This document shows, in pieces, positions 8,149-15,644 of a DNA stretch of 30,451 bases. The stretch's first letter is position 1; every line of letters begins with the position of its first letter. Origin of the DNA: an uncultured Eubacterium sp. (GTDB taxonomy: Bacteria; Bacillota_A; Clostridia; Lachnospirales; Lachnospiraceae); assembly GCA_948468465.1 (NCBI GenBank), contig CAOKJJ010000047.1, forward strand, positions 1 to 30,451, read 5' to 3'. The position numbers and the translations under genes were made by a program. The notes below the pieces were generated by a model. The model was not told where the DNA came from and searched no databases. It saw only the letters and a list, made by a program, of their open reading frames with translations.

Positions 8149-9858
8149 ATGAATCAGAGGGGTAATGATACTGCTCTTGGAATGAACAGGATAAAGCAAG
8201 AGAGAGAGCGGAGACAGCGTGCGATGAAAAAGGAAGATTATTTACTAAAGCAGATAGACGAGTTCCGCGAAAAAGCAAAGCAGCTGCAGACTCTTTTGGA
8301 TTCCAGAGAAGTAAAAGTACAGGAGCTGCAATTACTTGTAGATGAAAAGCAGGTACAGGCCAATGAACTGGAGGAGGTTATTATAAACCGCCAGACAGAA
8401 GCGGACCAGCTGATAACGGGTGTCGGACAGCAGATGGACCAGCTGATTGCTCAGCTGCAGATGACTGTAGACAGGCTGACAGAAGATACTTCTGCGCAGA
8501 TTTATAATTTGAACAGACAGACCTCGAATAAGATTTCACAGATGTCAGATACGATCACGAACCAGATTGGTACGATGACAGATGAGACAAAAGCAAGCAT
8601 TTCTAATATGACGGCGGATGTGACAGGCCAGATCAGCGCAATGACGACGGAAACGAAGGATACGATTGCGCAGCTGTCGGCAAATGTCACAGATCAGATG
8701 GAAGCGATGCGCCAGGAAACACACGGCGGTATGGATCGTTTGACGGTCGATATGACGAGCCAGTTTGAGCGTATGAAGCAGGAAAACCGCAATGGCATGG
8801 AGCAGATGACAACAGGGATAGCAGGCCAGTTTGAAAGTTTGCGGCAGGAAAACCGCAATAGCATGGAGCAGATGACGGCGGGCATGGCAGGCCAGTTTGA
8901 GAGTCTGCGGCAGGAAAACCGCAGCGGCATGGAACAGATGGCGGCAAATCTGACAAGCCAGATGGGTGCTATGAATGCGCAGACAAGAGAAAGCATCGGA
9001 CGCATCAGTGCAGATATGGCAGGCCAGATTGACACGATTGCGCGGGAAAACCGCAGCGGCATCGAATATATGACCGAAGGCATCGGCAGCCAGATTGGCG
9101 CTATGACGCAGGAGACACGCGGCAGTGTGGAGCAGATGGGTGCGGATTTGATGCGTCAGATGCAGGTGATGGAACAGGGGACCAGAGACGGTTATTCGAA
9201 AATGACCTCAGACGTGACGAACCAAATCGGAGCGATGGCACAGGGAGCCTGGGATGGCTTTTCACAGGTGAATAACCGTTTGGATCAGATGCAGCAGTTT
9301 CAGGCAAGTACAAGAGACGATATGACACAAAGCGTCAGTCAGATGAATGCGGATACGAGAAACAGTTTTTTGGAAATGACGGATGCGTTTACGGATAAAA
9401 TGAGTCAGATGACCGGATATGTGACGGAGCAGTTTGACCAGATGACGATGCATATGAACCGCATGTCAGAGGAAAACCGTAATGAATTGGCAGCGCTTAC
9501 TGACAGCAGCCGCAAAGCAATGGAGCAGATGACGGCGGAAGCCGGGCGGCAGATTCATAAAGAAGTGCAGCAAATGTCCCAGCAGTCAGAAGAAGTCAGA
9601 CAGACGATCGACGAGATCAATGGACAGGTGTCAGGTCTGAAAGAGGAGCTTTCTCAGAAAATTCATACAGAAGATGTGAAAGTGTTCCGCAATATGAAAG
9701 ATTTAATAGACGAGCAGAAGCCATTATTTGAAAAAGTCGGAGTCAATGAGAAGACGATGAAGCCGGTGAAAAAGTATATATACTGGCTGATTTTATTTGG
9801 CATCTTAGATTTGGCAGGGGTAATTGTATTGTTATTAATGGACTTAGGGGTGATTTAA
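8149..9858 (+). CDS. Repetitive coiled-coil protein with C-terminal membrane anchor
   Basis: 569 residues, not recognised as a named family. The start is ATG at 8149, because GGAGGA stands 8 bases before it; an in-frame GTG at 8131 overlaps that site. Residues 1-95 are charged and probably helical. Residues 95-380 are thirteen exact-length 22-residue units, each starting with Gln, typically of the form QFESLRQENRxxMEQMTxxx. The 22-residue period equals two hendecads, a geometry of long right-handed or straight helical bundles. A less regular Met/Gln-rich helical part follows to about 520. The last 27 residues (YIYWLILFGILDLAGVIVLLLM) form one membrane helix with a very short tail, so the bulk should face the cytosol. 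The stop codon directly abuts the ATG of the pyrophosphatase, implying coupled translation. It could be a membrane-linked scaffold; this is inference. Confidence 0.8.
   Translation: MNQRGNDTALGMNRIKQERERRQRAMKKEDYLLKQIDEFREKAKQLQTLLDSREVKVQELQLLVDEKQVQANELEEVIINRQTEADQLITGVGQQMDQLIAQLQMTVDRLTEDTSAQIYNLNRQTSNKISQMSDTITNQIGTMTDETKASISNMTADVTGQISAMTTETKDTIAQLSANVTDQMEAMRQETHGGMDRLTVDMTSQFERMKQENRNGMEQMTTGIAGQFESLRQENRNSMEQMTAGMAGQFESLRQENRSGMEQMAANLTSQMGAMNAQTRESIGRISADMAGQIDTIARENRSGIEYMTEGIGSQIGAMTQETRGSVEQMGADLMRQMQVMEQGTRDGYSKMTSDVTNQIGAMAQGAWDGFSQVNNRLDQMQQFQASTRDDMTQSVSQMNADTRNSFLEMTDAFTDKMSQMTGYVTEQFDQMTMHMNRMSEENRNELAALTDSSRKAMEQMTAEAGRQIHKEVQQMSQQSEEVRQTIDEINGQVSGLKEELSQKIHTEDVKVFRNMKDLIDEQKPLFEKVGVNEKTMKPVKKYIYWLILFGILDLAGVIVLLLMDLGVI
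8431..9288 (+). repeat. Thirteen in-frame 66-bp repeats coding 22-residue units
   Basis: CAG codons begin units at 8431, 8497, 8563, 8629, 8695, 8761, 8827, 8893, 8959, 9025, 9091, 9157 and 9223, exactly 66 bases apart with no indel. Units at 8761, 8827 and 8893 are nearly identical in DNA, pointing to recent duplication; the outer ones have diverged. The copy number could vary between strains. Confidence 0.9.
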
Positions 9859-11514
9859 ATGGATTTTGAACAGGAAAATGCAGTCTGGGTCATCGGACAC
9901 AGAAATCCGGATACGGATTCGATCTGCGCGGCGATTGCGTATGCAGATCTCCAGAATCATTTATCAGATACGAAATATGAACCGAAGCGGGCGGGCAATT
10001 TGAATGAAGAGACAAAATATGTGCTTCGCAAATTTAAAGTAAAAATACCGGCGTATGTGGATGATGTGCGTACGCAGGTGAAGGATATTGCGTTCCGCCG
10101 TACGATCGGTGTAAACAGCAGTATTTCGTTAAAGCGGGCATGGGAACTGATGACTACCAGCAAGGTCGTTACGCTGCCGATTACGGATGAAAATAATGAA
10201 TTGCTGGGATTGATTGTCAATGCGGATATTGCGGAATCTTATATGGACGTGCTGGATACAAGGATTCTGGCCGAAGCGCGTACGCCTTATAAAAATATGA
10301 TAGAAACGCTGAACGGAACGATACTTGTCGGCAATGAGCATGGCCGGTACATACGCGGAAAAGTCATTGTAGCCGCAGACAGTCTGCCGATGGCGGAAGA
10401 AAGCATGGAAAAAGATGATCTGGTTATTTTGGGAGACAGGGAAAGTATGCAGAAATGTGCCTTGAAGCACAATGCAAGCTGCTTGATTATATGCGGAGGG
10501 ACGCAGGTGTCCAAGCAGATTTTATCAGAAGCGGAGGATAAGGAATGCGTAATTATCAGTACACCGTACGATCCGTTTACCGTATCCCGTCTCATTATGC
10601 AGAGTATGCCGATCAAACAGTTTATGCGTACCAAAAATCTGAAAAAATTTGATATCGAAGATTATGTAGATGACGTCAGGGAAGTTATGTCTAAGGCAAG
10701 GCACAGAGACTTTCCGATTTTAGACCATGATGGATATTATATAGGAATGATTTCCAGACGGAACTTGCTGAATATGCAGAAAAAGAGGATTGTTTTAGTT
10801 GATCATAATGAAAGGCAGCAGGCTGTCCATGGTATTGATAATGCCGATATTTTAGGGATCATAGATCATCATAAGATTGGCAGCCTGGAAACTCCGGTAC
10901 CGGTGATGTTCCGCAATCAGCCGGTTGGGTGTACTTCTACGATTATTTATCAGATGTATATGGAAAACGGTGTAAAAATTACAAAGCCAATCGCGGGACT
11001 GCTTTGTTCTGCAATTATTTCGGATACGCTGCTGTTTCGTTCGCCAACCTGTACGGAACTGGATAAACAGGCGGCGGAAAAACTGGCGGAGATAGCGGGC
11101 ATCGACATGGAGCGCCATGCAAACGAAATGTTCCGTGCGGGAAGCAATTTCCAGTCCAAGACAGCAGAAGAGATCTGCTATCAGGATTTTAAGACGTTTA
11201 CAGCGGGTGAGATTCTTTTTGGCGTCAGCCAGATCAGCGCGATGAGCCGGGAAGAGCTGGATGAGGTAAAAGAACGTGTGCTTCCGTATCAGGCTACGAT
11301 TATGGAAGAACGCAAGCTGAATATGGTGTTTGTGATGCTGACAGACATCTTAAATGAATCCACAGAGCTGATCTGTCTGGGGAAAGGTGCGGATGAGGCT
11401 GTGGAAAGAGCTTTTTATAAGCAGAAAATCAATGACGGATTCCGGCTGCGGGGAGTTGTTTCCAGAAAGAAGCAGCTCATTCCGGAACTGTTGGATGCGA
11501 TTGCGAACGACTAA
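9859..11514 (+). CDS. ppaC: Manganese-dependent inorganic pyrophosphatase with CBS and DRTGG domains
   Basis: Family II pyrophosphatase (DHH superfamily) that hydrolyses cytosolic PPi. 551 residues, against about 310 for the simple enzyme, because a regulatory insert splits the catalytic DHH domain. The N-terminal metal motif is GHRNPDTDS (His14, Asp18, Asp20). The insert carries one CBS half (about 70-135), a DRTGG-like segment and a second CBS half (about 250-310). The DHH motif is Asp336-His337-His338-Lys339. The C-terminal DHHA2 domain ends with VVSRKKQLIPEL, the substrate-binding Ser-Arg-Lys type motif. Related CBS-containing enzymes are controlled by adenine nucleotides, and those with DRTGG also by diadenosine polyphosphates. 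It starts immediately after the stop of the coiled-coil gene, and its ribosome binding site AGGGGTG lies inside that gene. Confidence 0.95.
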   Translation: MDFEQENAVWVIGHRNPDTDSICAAIAYADLQNHLSDTKYEPKRAGNLNEETKYVLRKFKVKIPAYVDDVRTQVKDIAFRRTIGVNSSISLKRAWELMTTSKVVTLPITDENNELLGLIVNADIAESYMDVLDTRILAEARTPYKNMIETLNGTILVGNEHGRYIRGKVIVAADSLPMAEESMEKDDLVILGDRESMQKCALKHNASCLIICGGTQVSKQILSEAEDKECVIISTPYDPFTVSRLIMQSMPIKQFMRTKNLKKFDIEDYVDDVREVMSKARHRDFPILDHDGYYIGMISRRNLLNMQKKRIVLVDHNERQQAVHGIDNADILGIIDHHKIGSLETPVPVMFRNQPVGCTSTIIYQMYMENGVKITKPIAGLLCSAIISDTLLFRSPTCTELDKQAAEKLAEIAGIDMERHANEMFRAGSNFQSKTAEEICYQDFKTFTAGEILFGVSQISAMSREELDEVKERVLPYQATIMEERKLNMVFVMLTDILNESTELICLGKGADEAVERAFYKQKINDGFRLRGVVSRKKQLIPELLDAIAND

Positions 11515-11555
11515 ACAGCAACAGCAAAAGAAAAGCATACAGGAGGATTTTACGG

Positions 11556-12224
11556 ATGGCGAAGCAGTATTGGAAACCAGGCAATATGCTCTATCCGGTT
11601 CCGGCAGTTATGGTAACATGCCAAAGGGAAGGGGAAAAACCGAATATTATTACCATTGCCTGGGCAGGGACGGTATGTTCCGATCCGGCTATGGTGTCTG
11701 TTTCGATACAAAGAAAACGCTATTCTTACGCAATTATCCGGGATACCCGTGAGTTTGTCATTAACCTTACGACTAAAAAACTGGCCAAAGCCACAGATTA
11801 CTGCGGCGTTTGTTCCGGACAGGATACAGATAAATTTGCGCAGACAGGACTGACACCGTGCAGGTCAAAAGTGGTCCGCTGTCCAGGCATCGCTGAGAGC
11901 CCGGTTAATATGGAATGCAGGGTAACCGAAATCAAGCCTCTTGGCAGCCATGATCTGTTTCTTGCCGAAGTTGTAAATGTAGCTGTGGATGATGCATTGC
12001 TGGATCAGGCAGGCAGACTGCATTTAAATGACAGCGGCCTGCTCGCATATGCGCACGGCAGTTATTATGAGCTTGGCAGGCAGCTTGGAACGTTTGGATA
12101 TTCGGTGAGGAAAAAACAGACGAAGCGAAAGAAACAAAATTTGAAAAATCAGATAAAACAGAAAAAACAGATAAATCAGATAAAGAAGCAGACATATCCT
12201 TCAGCCGGAAACAGGAACAGATAA
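11556..12224 (+). CDS. Flavin reductase / flavoredoxin family FMN-binding protein
   Basis: Residues 1-188 match the flavin reductase-like FMN-binding fold: KPGNMLYPVPAVMVTC, then IITIAWAGTVCSDPAMVSVSI and RYSYAIIRDTREFVINL for FMN contacts, ending with LGTFGYSV. Such proteins bind FMN and pass electrons from NAD(P)H or ferredoxin partners; the physiological partner is unknown. ACAGGAGG lies upstream of the ATG, 41 bases after ppaC, so it is probably in that operon. The last 36 residues are an unusual Lys/Gln/Asn tail read from an A-rich repeat. The -1 frame over the same DNA is also open and would give an acidic Lys/Asp/Glu/Thr tail ending at 12259, which one extra A in the A6 run near 12112 would select. 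The core identity is firm; the C-terminus is uncertain. Confidence 0.85.
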   Translation: MAKQYWKPGNMLYPVPAVMVTCQREGEKPNIITIAWAGTVCSDPAMVSVSIQRKRYSYAIIRDTREFVINLTTKKLAKATDYCGVCSGQDTDKFAQTGLTPCRSKVVRCPGIAESPVNMECRVTEIKPLGSHDLFLAEVVNVAVDDALLDQAGRLHLNDSGLLAYAHGSYYELGRQLGTFGYSVRKKQTKRKKQNLKNQIKQKKQINQIKKQTYPSAGNRNR

Positions 12225-12245
12225 CAAATATCAAATACCGCTCCG

Positions 12246-12295
12246 AACCGTTACTATGAGCGGCCTTTAGGCCATGAATAGTAACGGTTTCTTTG
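12246..12295 (+). terminator. Intrinsic terminator after the flavin reductase gene
   Basis: Arms 12246-12257 and 12278-12289 pair over 12 bases (AACCGTTACTAT), with GGCC/GGCC pairing inside and a TTTCTTT tract after it. It ends the operon started at about 8102. Confidence 0.85.
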
Positions 12296-12338
12296 TCTGG
12301 CTCCGGCATTATTTCGCACATGCGATACATCTATGATA

Positions 12339-12854
12339 TCATTTGAGCAATTGATCGATTAACATCATATAAATATCGTCTGTCTGAGTTTTCCAATTTG
12401 CGCAGATTGCTTCTGCCTGATCTTTATTCCTTACGTTCAGAGTCAGATCCAGCTGCGGAATTCCTTTTTCACGAAGCTGGCAGTGTACAGCGTATTTTTT
12501 TTCGGGTGTAATATAATAATCTGCCACAGCAGAAGTAGAATTTTCGATCAGCAGCTTGTGTTCGGCAATATACTGCTTAATATCAGACTGGATTTCCTTA
12601 TTGATTTTGTTCTTAAAAAAGTGCAGCGATTCCTGACCGGCAGGGGTAATGGAATATTGGATATTGTTATGGGAAGCTTCCTGCTGAATGAATTGTGCGT
12701 CATTCAGCTCATGAAGCGCTTCCTGCAGTGTAAAATATGTCGTGTATTCTTTTCCAAGAAAAAAATCCGATAATAATGTATTTGTTAAAGGTGTGTCAGA
12801 GTGGTCTAACATAGACAATATCATTAGTTTATATAAAGTAATTGGTTCAGCCAT
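12339..12854 (-). CDS. DUF4364 family protein (winged-helix-like)
   Basis: 171 residues. The N-terminal part (LYKLMILSMLDHSDTPLTNTLLSDFFLGKEYTTYFTLQEALHELNDAQFI) has the helical spacing of a PadR/winged-helix DNA-binding domain. It continues with QYSITPAGQESLHFF, a typical wing segment. The C-terminal half is beta-rich. This matches DUF4364, a conserved single-copy protein of Clostridia with presumed regulatory function; its target is unknown. AAGGAGG stands about 10 bases before the ATG. It follows the malic enzyme gene on the same strand after 74 bases, and the two may be co-transcribed. Confidence 0.85.
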   Translation of the reverse strand: MAEPITLYKLMILSMLDHSDTPLTNTLLSDFFLGKEYTTYFTLQEALHELNDAQFIQQEASHNNIQYSITPAGQESLHFFKNKINKEIQSDIKQYIAEHKLLIENSTSAVADYYITPEKKYAVHCQLREKGIPQLDLTLNVRNKDQAEAICANWKTQTDDIYMMLIDQLLK

Positions 12855-12881
12855 AATCCAGAACCTCCTTGTTTTAATGTA

Positions 12882-12897
12882 AGACAGATGACTGTCT
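12882..12897. promoter_or_regulatory. Small inverted repeat ahead of the DUF4364 gene
   Basis: AGACAG and CTGTCT are perfect 6-bp complements with a 4-base loop, 28 bases before the DUF4364 start. It could be an autoregulatory operator or a weak terminator for malic enzyme; there is no T-tract. Confidence 0.3.
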
Positions 12898-12928
12898 GAA
12901 AATGATATTGCAAAAGGGAGAGTATTTA

Positions 12929-14086
12929 TCAGCGGCTATGATAGTGATTCTTTACTGCGCTGCTGACAGCCTGTGCCATCCGCGGGTCAAAAGCCTGCGG
13001 CATGATGTGTTCGTCACTTAATTCTTCATCAGACACAAGTCCGGCAATGGCCTTAGCGGCTGCAAGCTTCATTTCTTCAGTAATTTGCTTTGCGCGGCAT
13101 TCCAAAGCCCCTTTAAAAATACCTGGAAAAGCAGCCACATTGTTCACCTGGTTTGGAAAGTCGCTTCTGCCGGTTCCGACGATTCTGACACCGGCGGCCT
13201 TTGCAGCATCCGGCATAATCTCCGGCACCGGATTTGCCATTGCAAACAGAATGGAATCCTTATTCATAGAAGCTGCCATTTCCGGGGTGACAATATTTGG
13301 GGCAGAAACGCCGATAAAGATATCCGCACCTTTCATAGCGTCAGCAAGCGTACCGGAAGCATTGGACCGGTTGGTAACCCTGACCATTTCCTGCTGCATC
13401 CAGTTGAGGTCTTTCGTATCTTTACCGATGATTCCATGCAGGTCACACATTGTGACATCCGCAAATCCATAGGAAAGGAGCAGCTTTGTAATCGCGATTC
13501 CGGCAGAACCTGCGCCATTGACAACGACACGGCAGTTTTCCTTCTTTTTATTGGTTATTTTCAGGCTGTTGATGATGCCGGCCAGTACGACGATGGCGGT
13601 TCCGTGCTGGTCATCATGAAATACAGGGATATCAAGCATTTCATTTAAGCGTGACTCAATTTCAAAACAGCGCGGCGCGGAAATATCTTCCAGATTAATA
13701 CCGCCAAAACAAGGCGCAATGTTTTTTACCGTACGGATAATTTCTTCGGTATCTTGTGTATCCAGACAGATCGGCATGGCGTTCACACCCGCAAATTCTT
13801 TAAAGAGCACACATTTGCCTTCCATAACCGGCATTGCGGCATAAGGCCCGATATTCCCAAGCCCGAGTACAGCGCTTCCATCAGATATGACGGCTACCGT
13901 ATTGGATTTGATCGTATACGTATAAGCAAGAGAAGGATTATCAGCAATCAGCCTGCACGGTTCCGCAACGCCGGGCGTATAGGCAATCGCAAGATCTTCG
14001 CTTGTTTTCACTGGTGTTTTTGAAACAGTCTCTAATTTTCCATTCCATTCCTTGTGCATTTGGATGGCTTTTTCTTTTTGATCCAT
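12929..14086 (-). CDS. NAD(P)-dependent malic enzyme
   Basis: Oxidative decarboxylation of malate to pyruvate in the cytosol. 385 residues when started at ATG 14086, which has AAGGAG 7 bases upstream; an upstream in-frame ATG would add 13 hydrophobic residues and lacks such a site. This is the short bacterial form without the phosphotransacetylase-like tail of MaeB. The N-terminal domain has YTPGVAEPC and the Tyr/Lys catalytic region (VLGLGNIGPYAAMPVMEGKC). The metal site is EDISAPRCFEIE followed by PVFHDDQHGTA. The dinucleotide domain shows VVNGAGSAGIAITKLLL, then ADIFIGVSAPN and ALECRA. The coenzyme preference cannot be decided here. It supplies pyruvate, the substrate of the oxidoreductase encoded nearby. 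Confidence 0.95.
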   Translation of the reverse strand: MDQKEKAIQMHKEWNGKLETVSKTPVKTSEDLAIAYTPGVAEPCRLIADNPSLAYTYTIKSNTVAVISDGSAVLGLGNIGPYAAMPVMEGKCVLFKEFAGVNAMPICLDTQDTEEIIRTVKNIAPCFGGINLEDISAPRCFEIESRLNEMLDIPVFHDDQHGTAIVVLAGIINSLKITNKKKENCRVVVNGAGSAGIAITKLLLSYGFADVTMCDLHGIIGKDTKDLNWMQQEMVRVTNRSNASGTLADAMKGADIFIGVSAPNIVTPEMAASMNKDSILFAMANPVPEIMPDAAKAAGVRIVGTGRSDFPNQVNNVAAFPGIFKGALECRAKQITEEMKLAAAKAIAGLVSDEELSDEHIMPQAFDPRMAQAVSSAVKNHYHSR

Positions 14087-14118
14087 GAGAAGCTCCTTTC
14101 CTGTAAACAGTAACAAAC

Positions 14119-14155
14119 CCAGCACATGGAAAAATCGCTTGCGGCGAGGTGCTGG
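14119..14155 (-). promoter_or_regulatory. Leader hairpin of the malic enzyme mRNA
   Basis: CCAGCAC (14119-14125) pairs with GTGCTGG (14149-14155), and TCGC (14135-14138) pairs with GCGA (14144-14147) inside. Read on the minus strand it lies about 30 bases before the start codon and is followed by a short T-rich stretch. It may be an attenuator or mRNA-stabilising element. It matches no riboswitch known to me. Confidence 0.4.
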
Positions 14156-14307
14156 ATTTTGATATGATCAAAATAATTTTAACAGTATCAATAGTTACAG
14201 AATTATCATATCAGATTATATAGTCATGATCAAGATTAAAATCACATAGTCGATGAGTGTCTGCGTTATGTTAATTACTTTAAGGGAAATTGTTTGATGG
14301 TCCGATA

Positions 14308-14336
14308 TTGATCTTACAGTGTAGGAATGTTATAAT
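14308..14336 (+). promoter_or_regulatory. Promoter of the tetrapyrrole operon
   Basis: TTGATC (14308-14313) and a perfect TATAAT (14331-14336) with the ideal 17-base spacer. Transcription should begin near 14343. Confidence 0.7.
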
Positions 14337-14342
14337 GACAAG

Positions 14343-14501
14343 AAAACCGGAGATGTCTTTTTCGATTTTTAGCAGGAATCTTTTTGTTAACCCAAAAATT
14401 AGAGGCAGATTTACGTATCGTGCTTATAACTGCCATATATTTCTATGCAGTAATTGCCTGTGCGGCATGAAACGGGCTTTCAGATGAGAAAGGAGCAGAT
14501 A
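14343..14501 (+). other. Untranslated leader of the tetrapyrrole operon
   Basis: About 160 bases from the predicted transcription start to the ATG. GGCAG (14404-14408) can pair with CTGCC (14430-14434). CTTTC/GAAAG flanking a 6-base loop can fold over part of the AAAGGAG ribosome binding site. I looked for a cobalamin riboswitch and T-box elements and did not find their conserved boxes, so any regulatory role is open. Confidence 0.35.
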
Positions 14502-15578
14502 ATGATTCAGCACGGAGGAAATGTTTTATTTCAAAGTACCTGTATTGATTTTTCAGCAAATATAAATTTTCTGGGTATTCCGGACCCTGTCATGCAGGCG
14601 GCGAGGAGCGGTCTGATGGCAGCTATGCAAAATCCGCAGGAACAAAACGGCACATTAGAAGAGCATATTGCGCAGTGGGAAGGTGTAGAGCCTGCTCATA
14701 TATTTTGCAGCAATGGTGCATCCGAGGTTGTAAAAAGTCTCATGCAGACGCTGCAGCCGAAAAAAGCTCTGCTTCCGGCGCCTGGATTCGAAGAATATCT
14801 GCGTCCGCTTTCTATGGTGCAGTGTGGGATTGAATACTACTATACAAAGGAAGAGGATCATTTTCGCATCCGTCCAGATGACTTTTTGGAGCATATTACA
14901 AAAGAGACGGATGTAGTATTTTTCTGCAATCCCAATAATCCGACGGCGGTATTATATGAGCGGCCGTTTTTGGAGCGGGTATTACTGCGCTGCGAACAGA
15001 CGGATACGATGTTGGTTCTGGATGAATGCAGCCTGGATTTTGTAGAAGACGCACAAATGTTTTCGATGCGTTGGAAAGGCAGTCATGATAGTGATGACAA
15101 TAAAGTAAATAATGATGCAGGCAGGCATCTGGTGATCGTAAAGGATTTTACGAAGATGTTTGCGATGCCTGGGATCCGGCTCGCCTATGGGATATGTGCC
15201 GATCAGGATTTGGTAGAACAGTTTCGCGGTACGGTGCAGCCATGGTGTGTGTCTTCTGTTGCGAAAAAAGCCGGGATTGCATGTACGAAAGAGCGTGAAT
15301 TTATACAGCAGACAGTGCGGGAGACTGAAAAAGAACGCGGCTGGCTGTTGGAGCAGTTTGGCCGGGTTGGAATTGCAAATGCCACAGGAGCGGCAAATAT
15401 GATCTTTTTTAAGAGCCGTCCCGGACTGCATGCGTTTGGCATGATGCATGGGATTATGCTGCGTGACTGCAGCAACCTGGAAGGAATGCCGCAGGGGTAT
15501 TACCGAATTGCAGTCCGCAGCCGTGAAGAAAATGAAAAATTAATGAAAGTGCTTGAGCAGTGGCAAAGCCAGTCATAA
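14502..15578 (+). CDS. CobD-like pyridoxal-phosphate aminotransferase/decarboxylase
   Basis: 358 residues of the fold-type I aminotransferase family, closest in pattern to CobD threonine-phosphate decarboxylase and HisC. It opens with HGGN and DFSANINFLG, the CobD-type N-terminus. FCNPNNPTA (142-149) is the usual NPNNPTG, and LDECSLDF holds the cofactor Asp. Lys218 (DFTKMFAMPG) should form the Schiff base, and Arg226 follows. ATG 14502 is chosen because AGGAG stands 6 bases before it; an upstream ATG at 14454 in frame has no such site. CobD makes aminopropanol phosphate for the cobalamin nucleotide loop, which fits its place at the head of a tetrapyrrole operon, but substrate choice between CobD and HisC activity is inferred from context. 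Confidence 0.8.
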   Translation: MIQHGGNVLFQSTCIDFSANINFLGIPDPVMQAARSGLMAAMQNPQEQNGTLEEHIAQWEGVEPAHIFCSNGASEVVKSLMQTLQPKKALLPAPGFEEYLRPLSMVQCGIEYYYTKEEDHFRIRPDDFLEHITKETDVVFFCNPNNPTAVLYERPFLERVLLRCEQTDTMLVLDECSLDFVEDAQMFSMRWKGSHDSDDNKVNNDAGRHLVIVKDFTKMFAMPGIRLAYGICADQDLVEQFRGTVQPWCVSSVAKKAGIACTKEREFIQQTVRETEKERGWLLEQFGRVGIANATGAANMIFFKSRPGLHAFGMMHGIMLRDCSNLEGMPQGYYRIAVRSREENEKLMKVLEQWQSQS

Positions 15579-15644
15579 GGAAGCAAACAGTCGTATGGTA
15601 TGTAAAATGATTTTTGAATGGCTGGCTGACAGGGATGATAAGTG

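Noticed and set aside
8694..9083. Antisense open frames with repeats opposite the coiled-coil gene
   Set aside because: They mirror the 66-bp coding repeats; the sense frame has promoter, ribosome binding site and a membrane anchor.
8431..9288. CRISPR-like periodic repeats
   Set aside because: The 66-bp period has no unique spacers and is in frame throughout; it is a protein repeat.
13085..13648. A 187-codon plus-strand frame opposite malic enzyme
   Set aside because: It covers the conserved catalytic region of malic enzyme in antisense and has no recognisable domain.
14343..14501. Cobalamin riboswitch or T-box ahead of the tetrapyrrole operon
   Set aside because: The conserved B12 box and the T-box sequence were not found in the leader.
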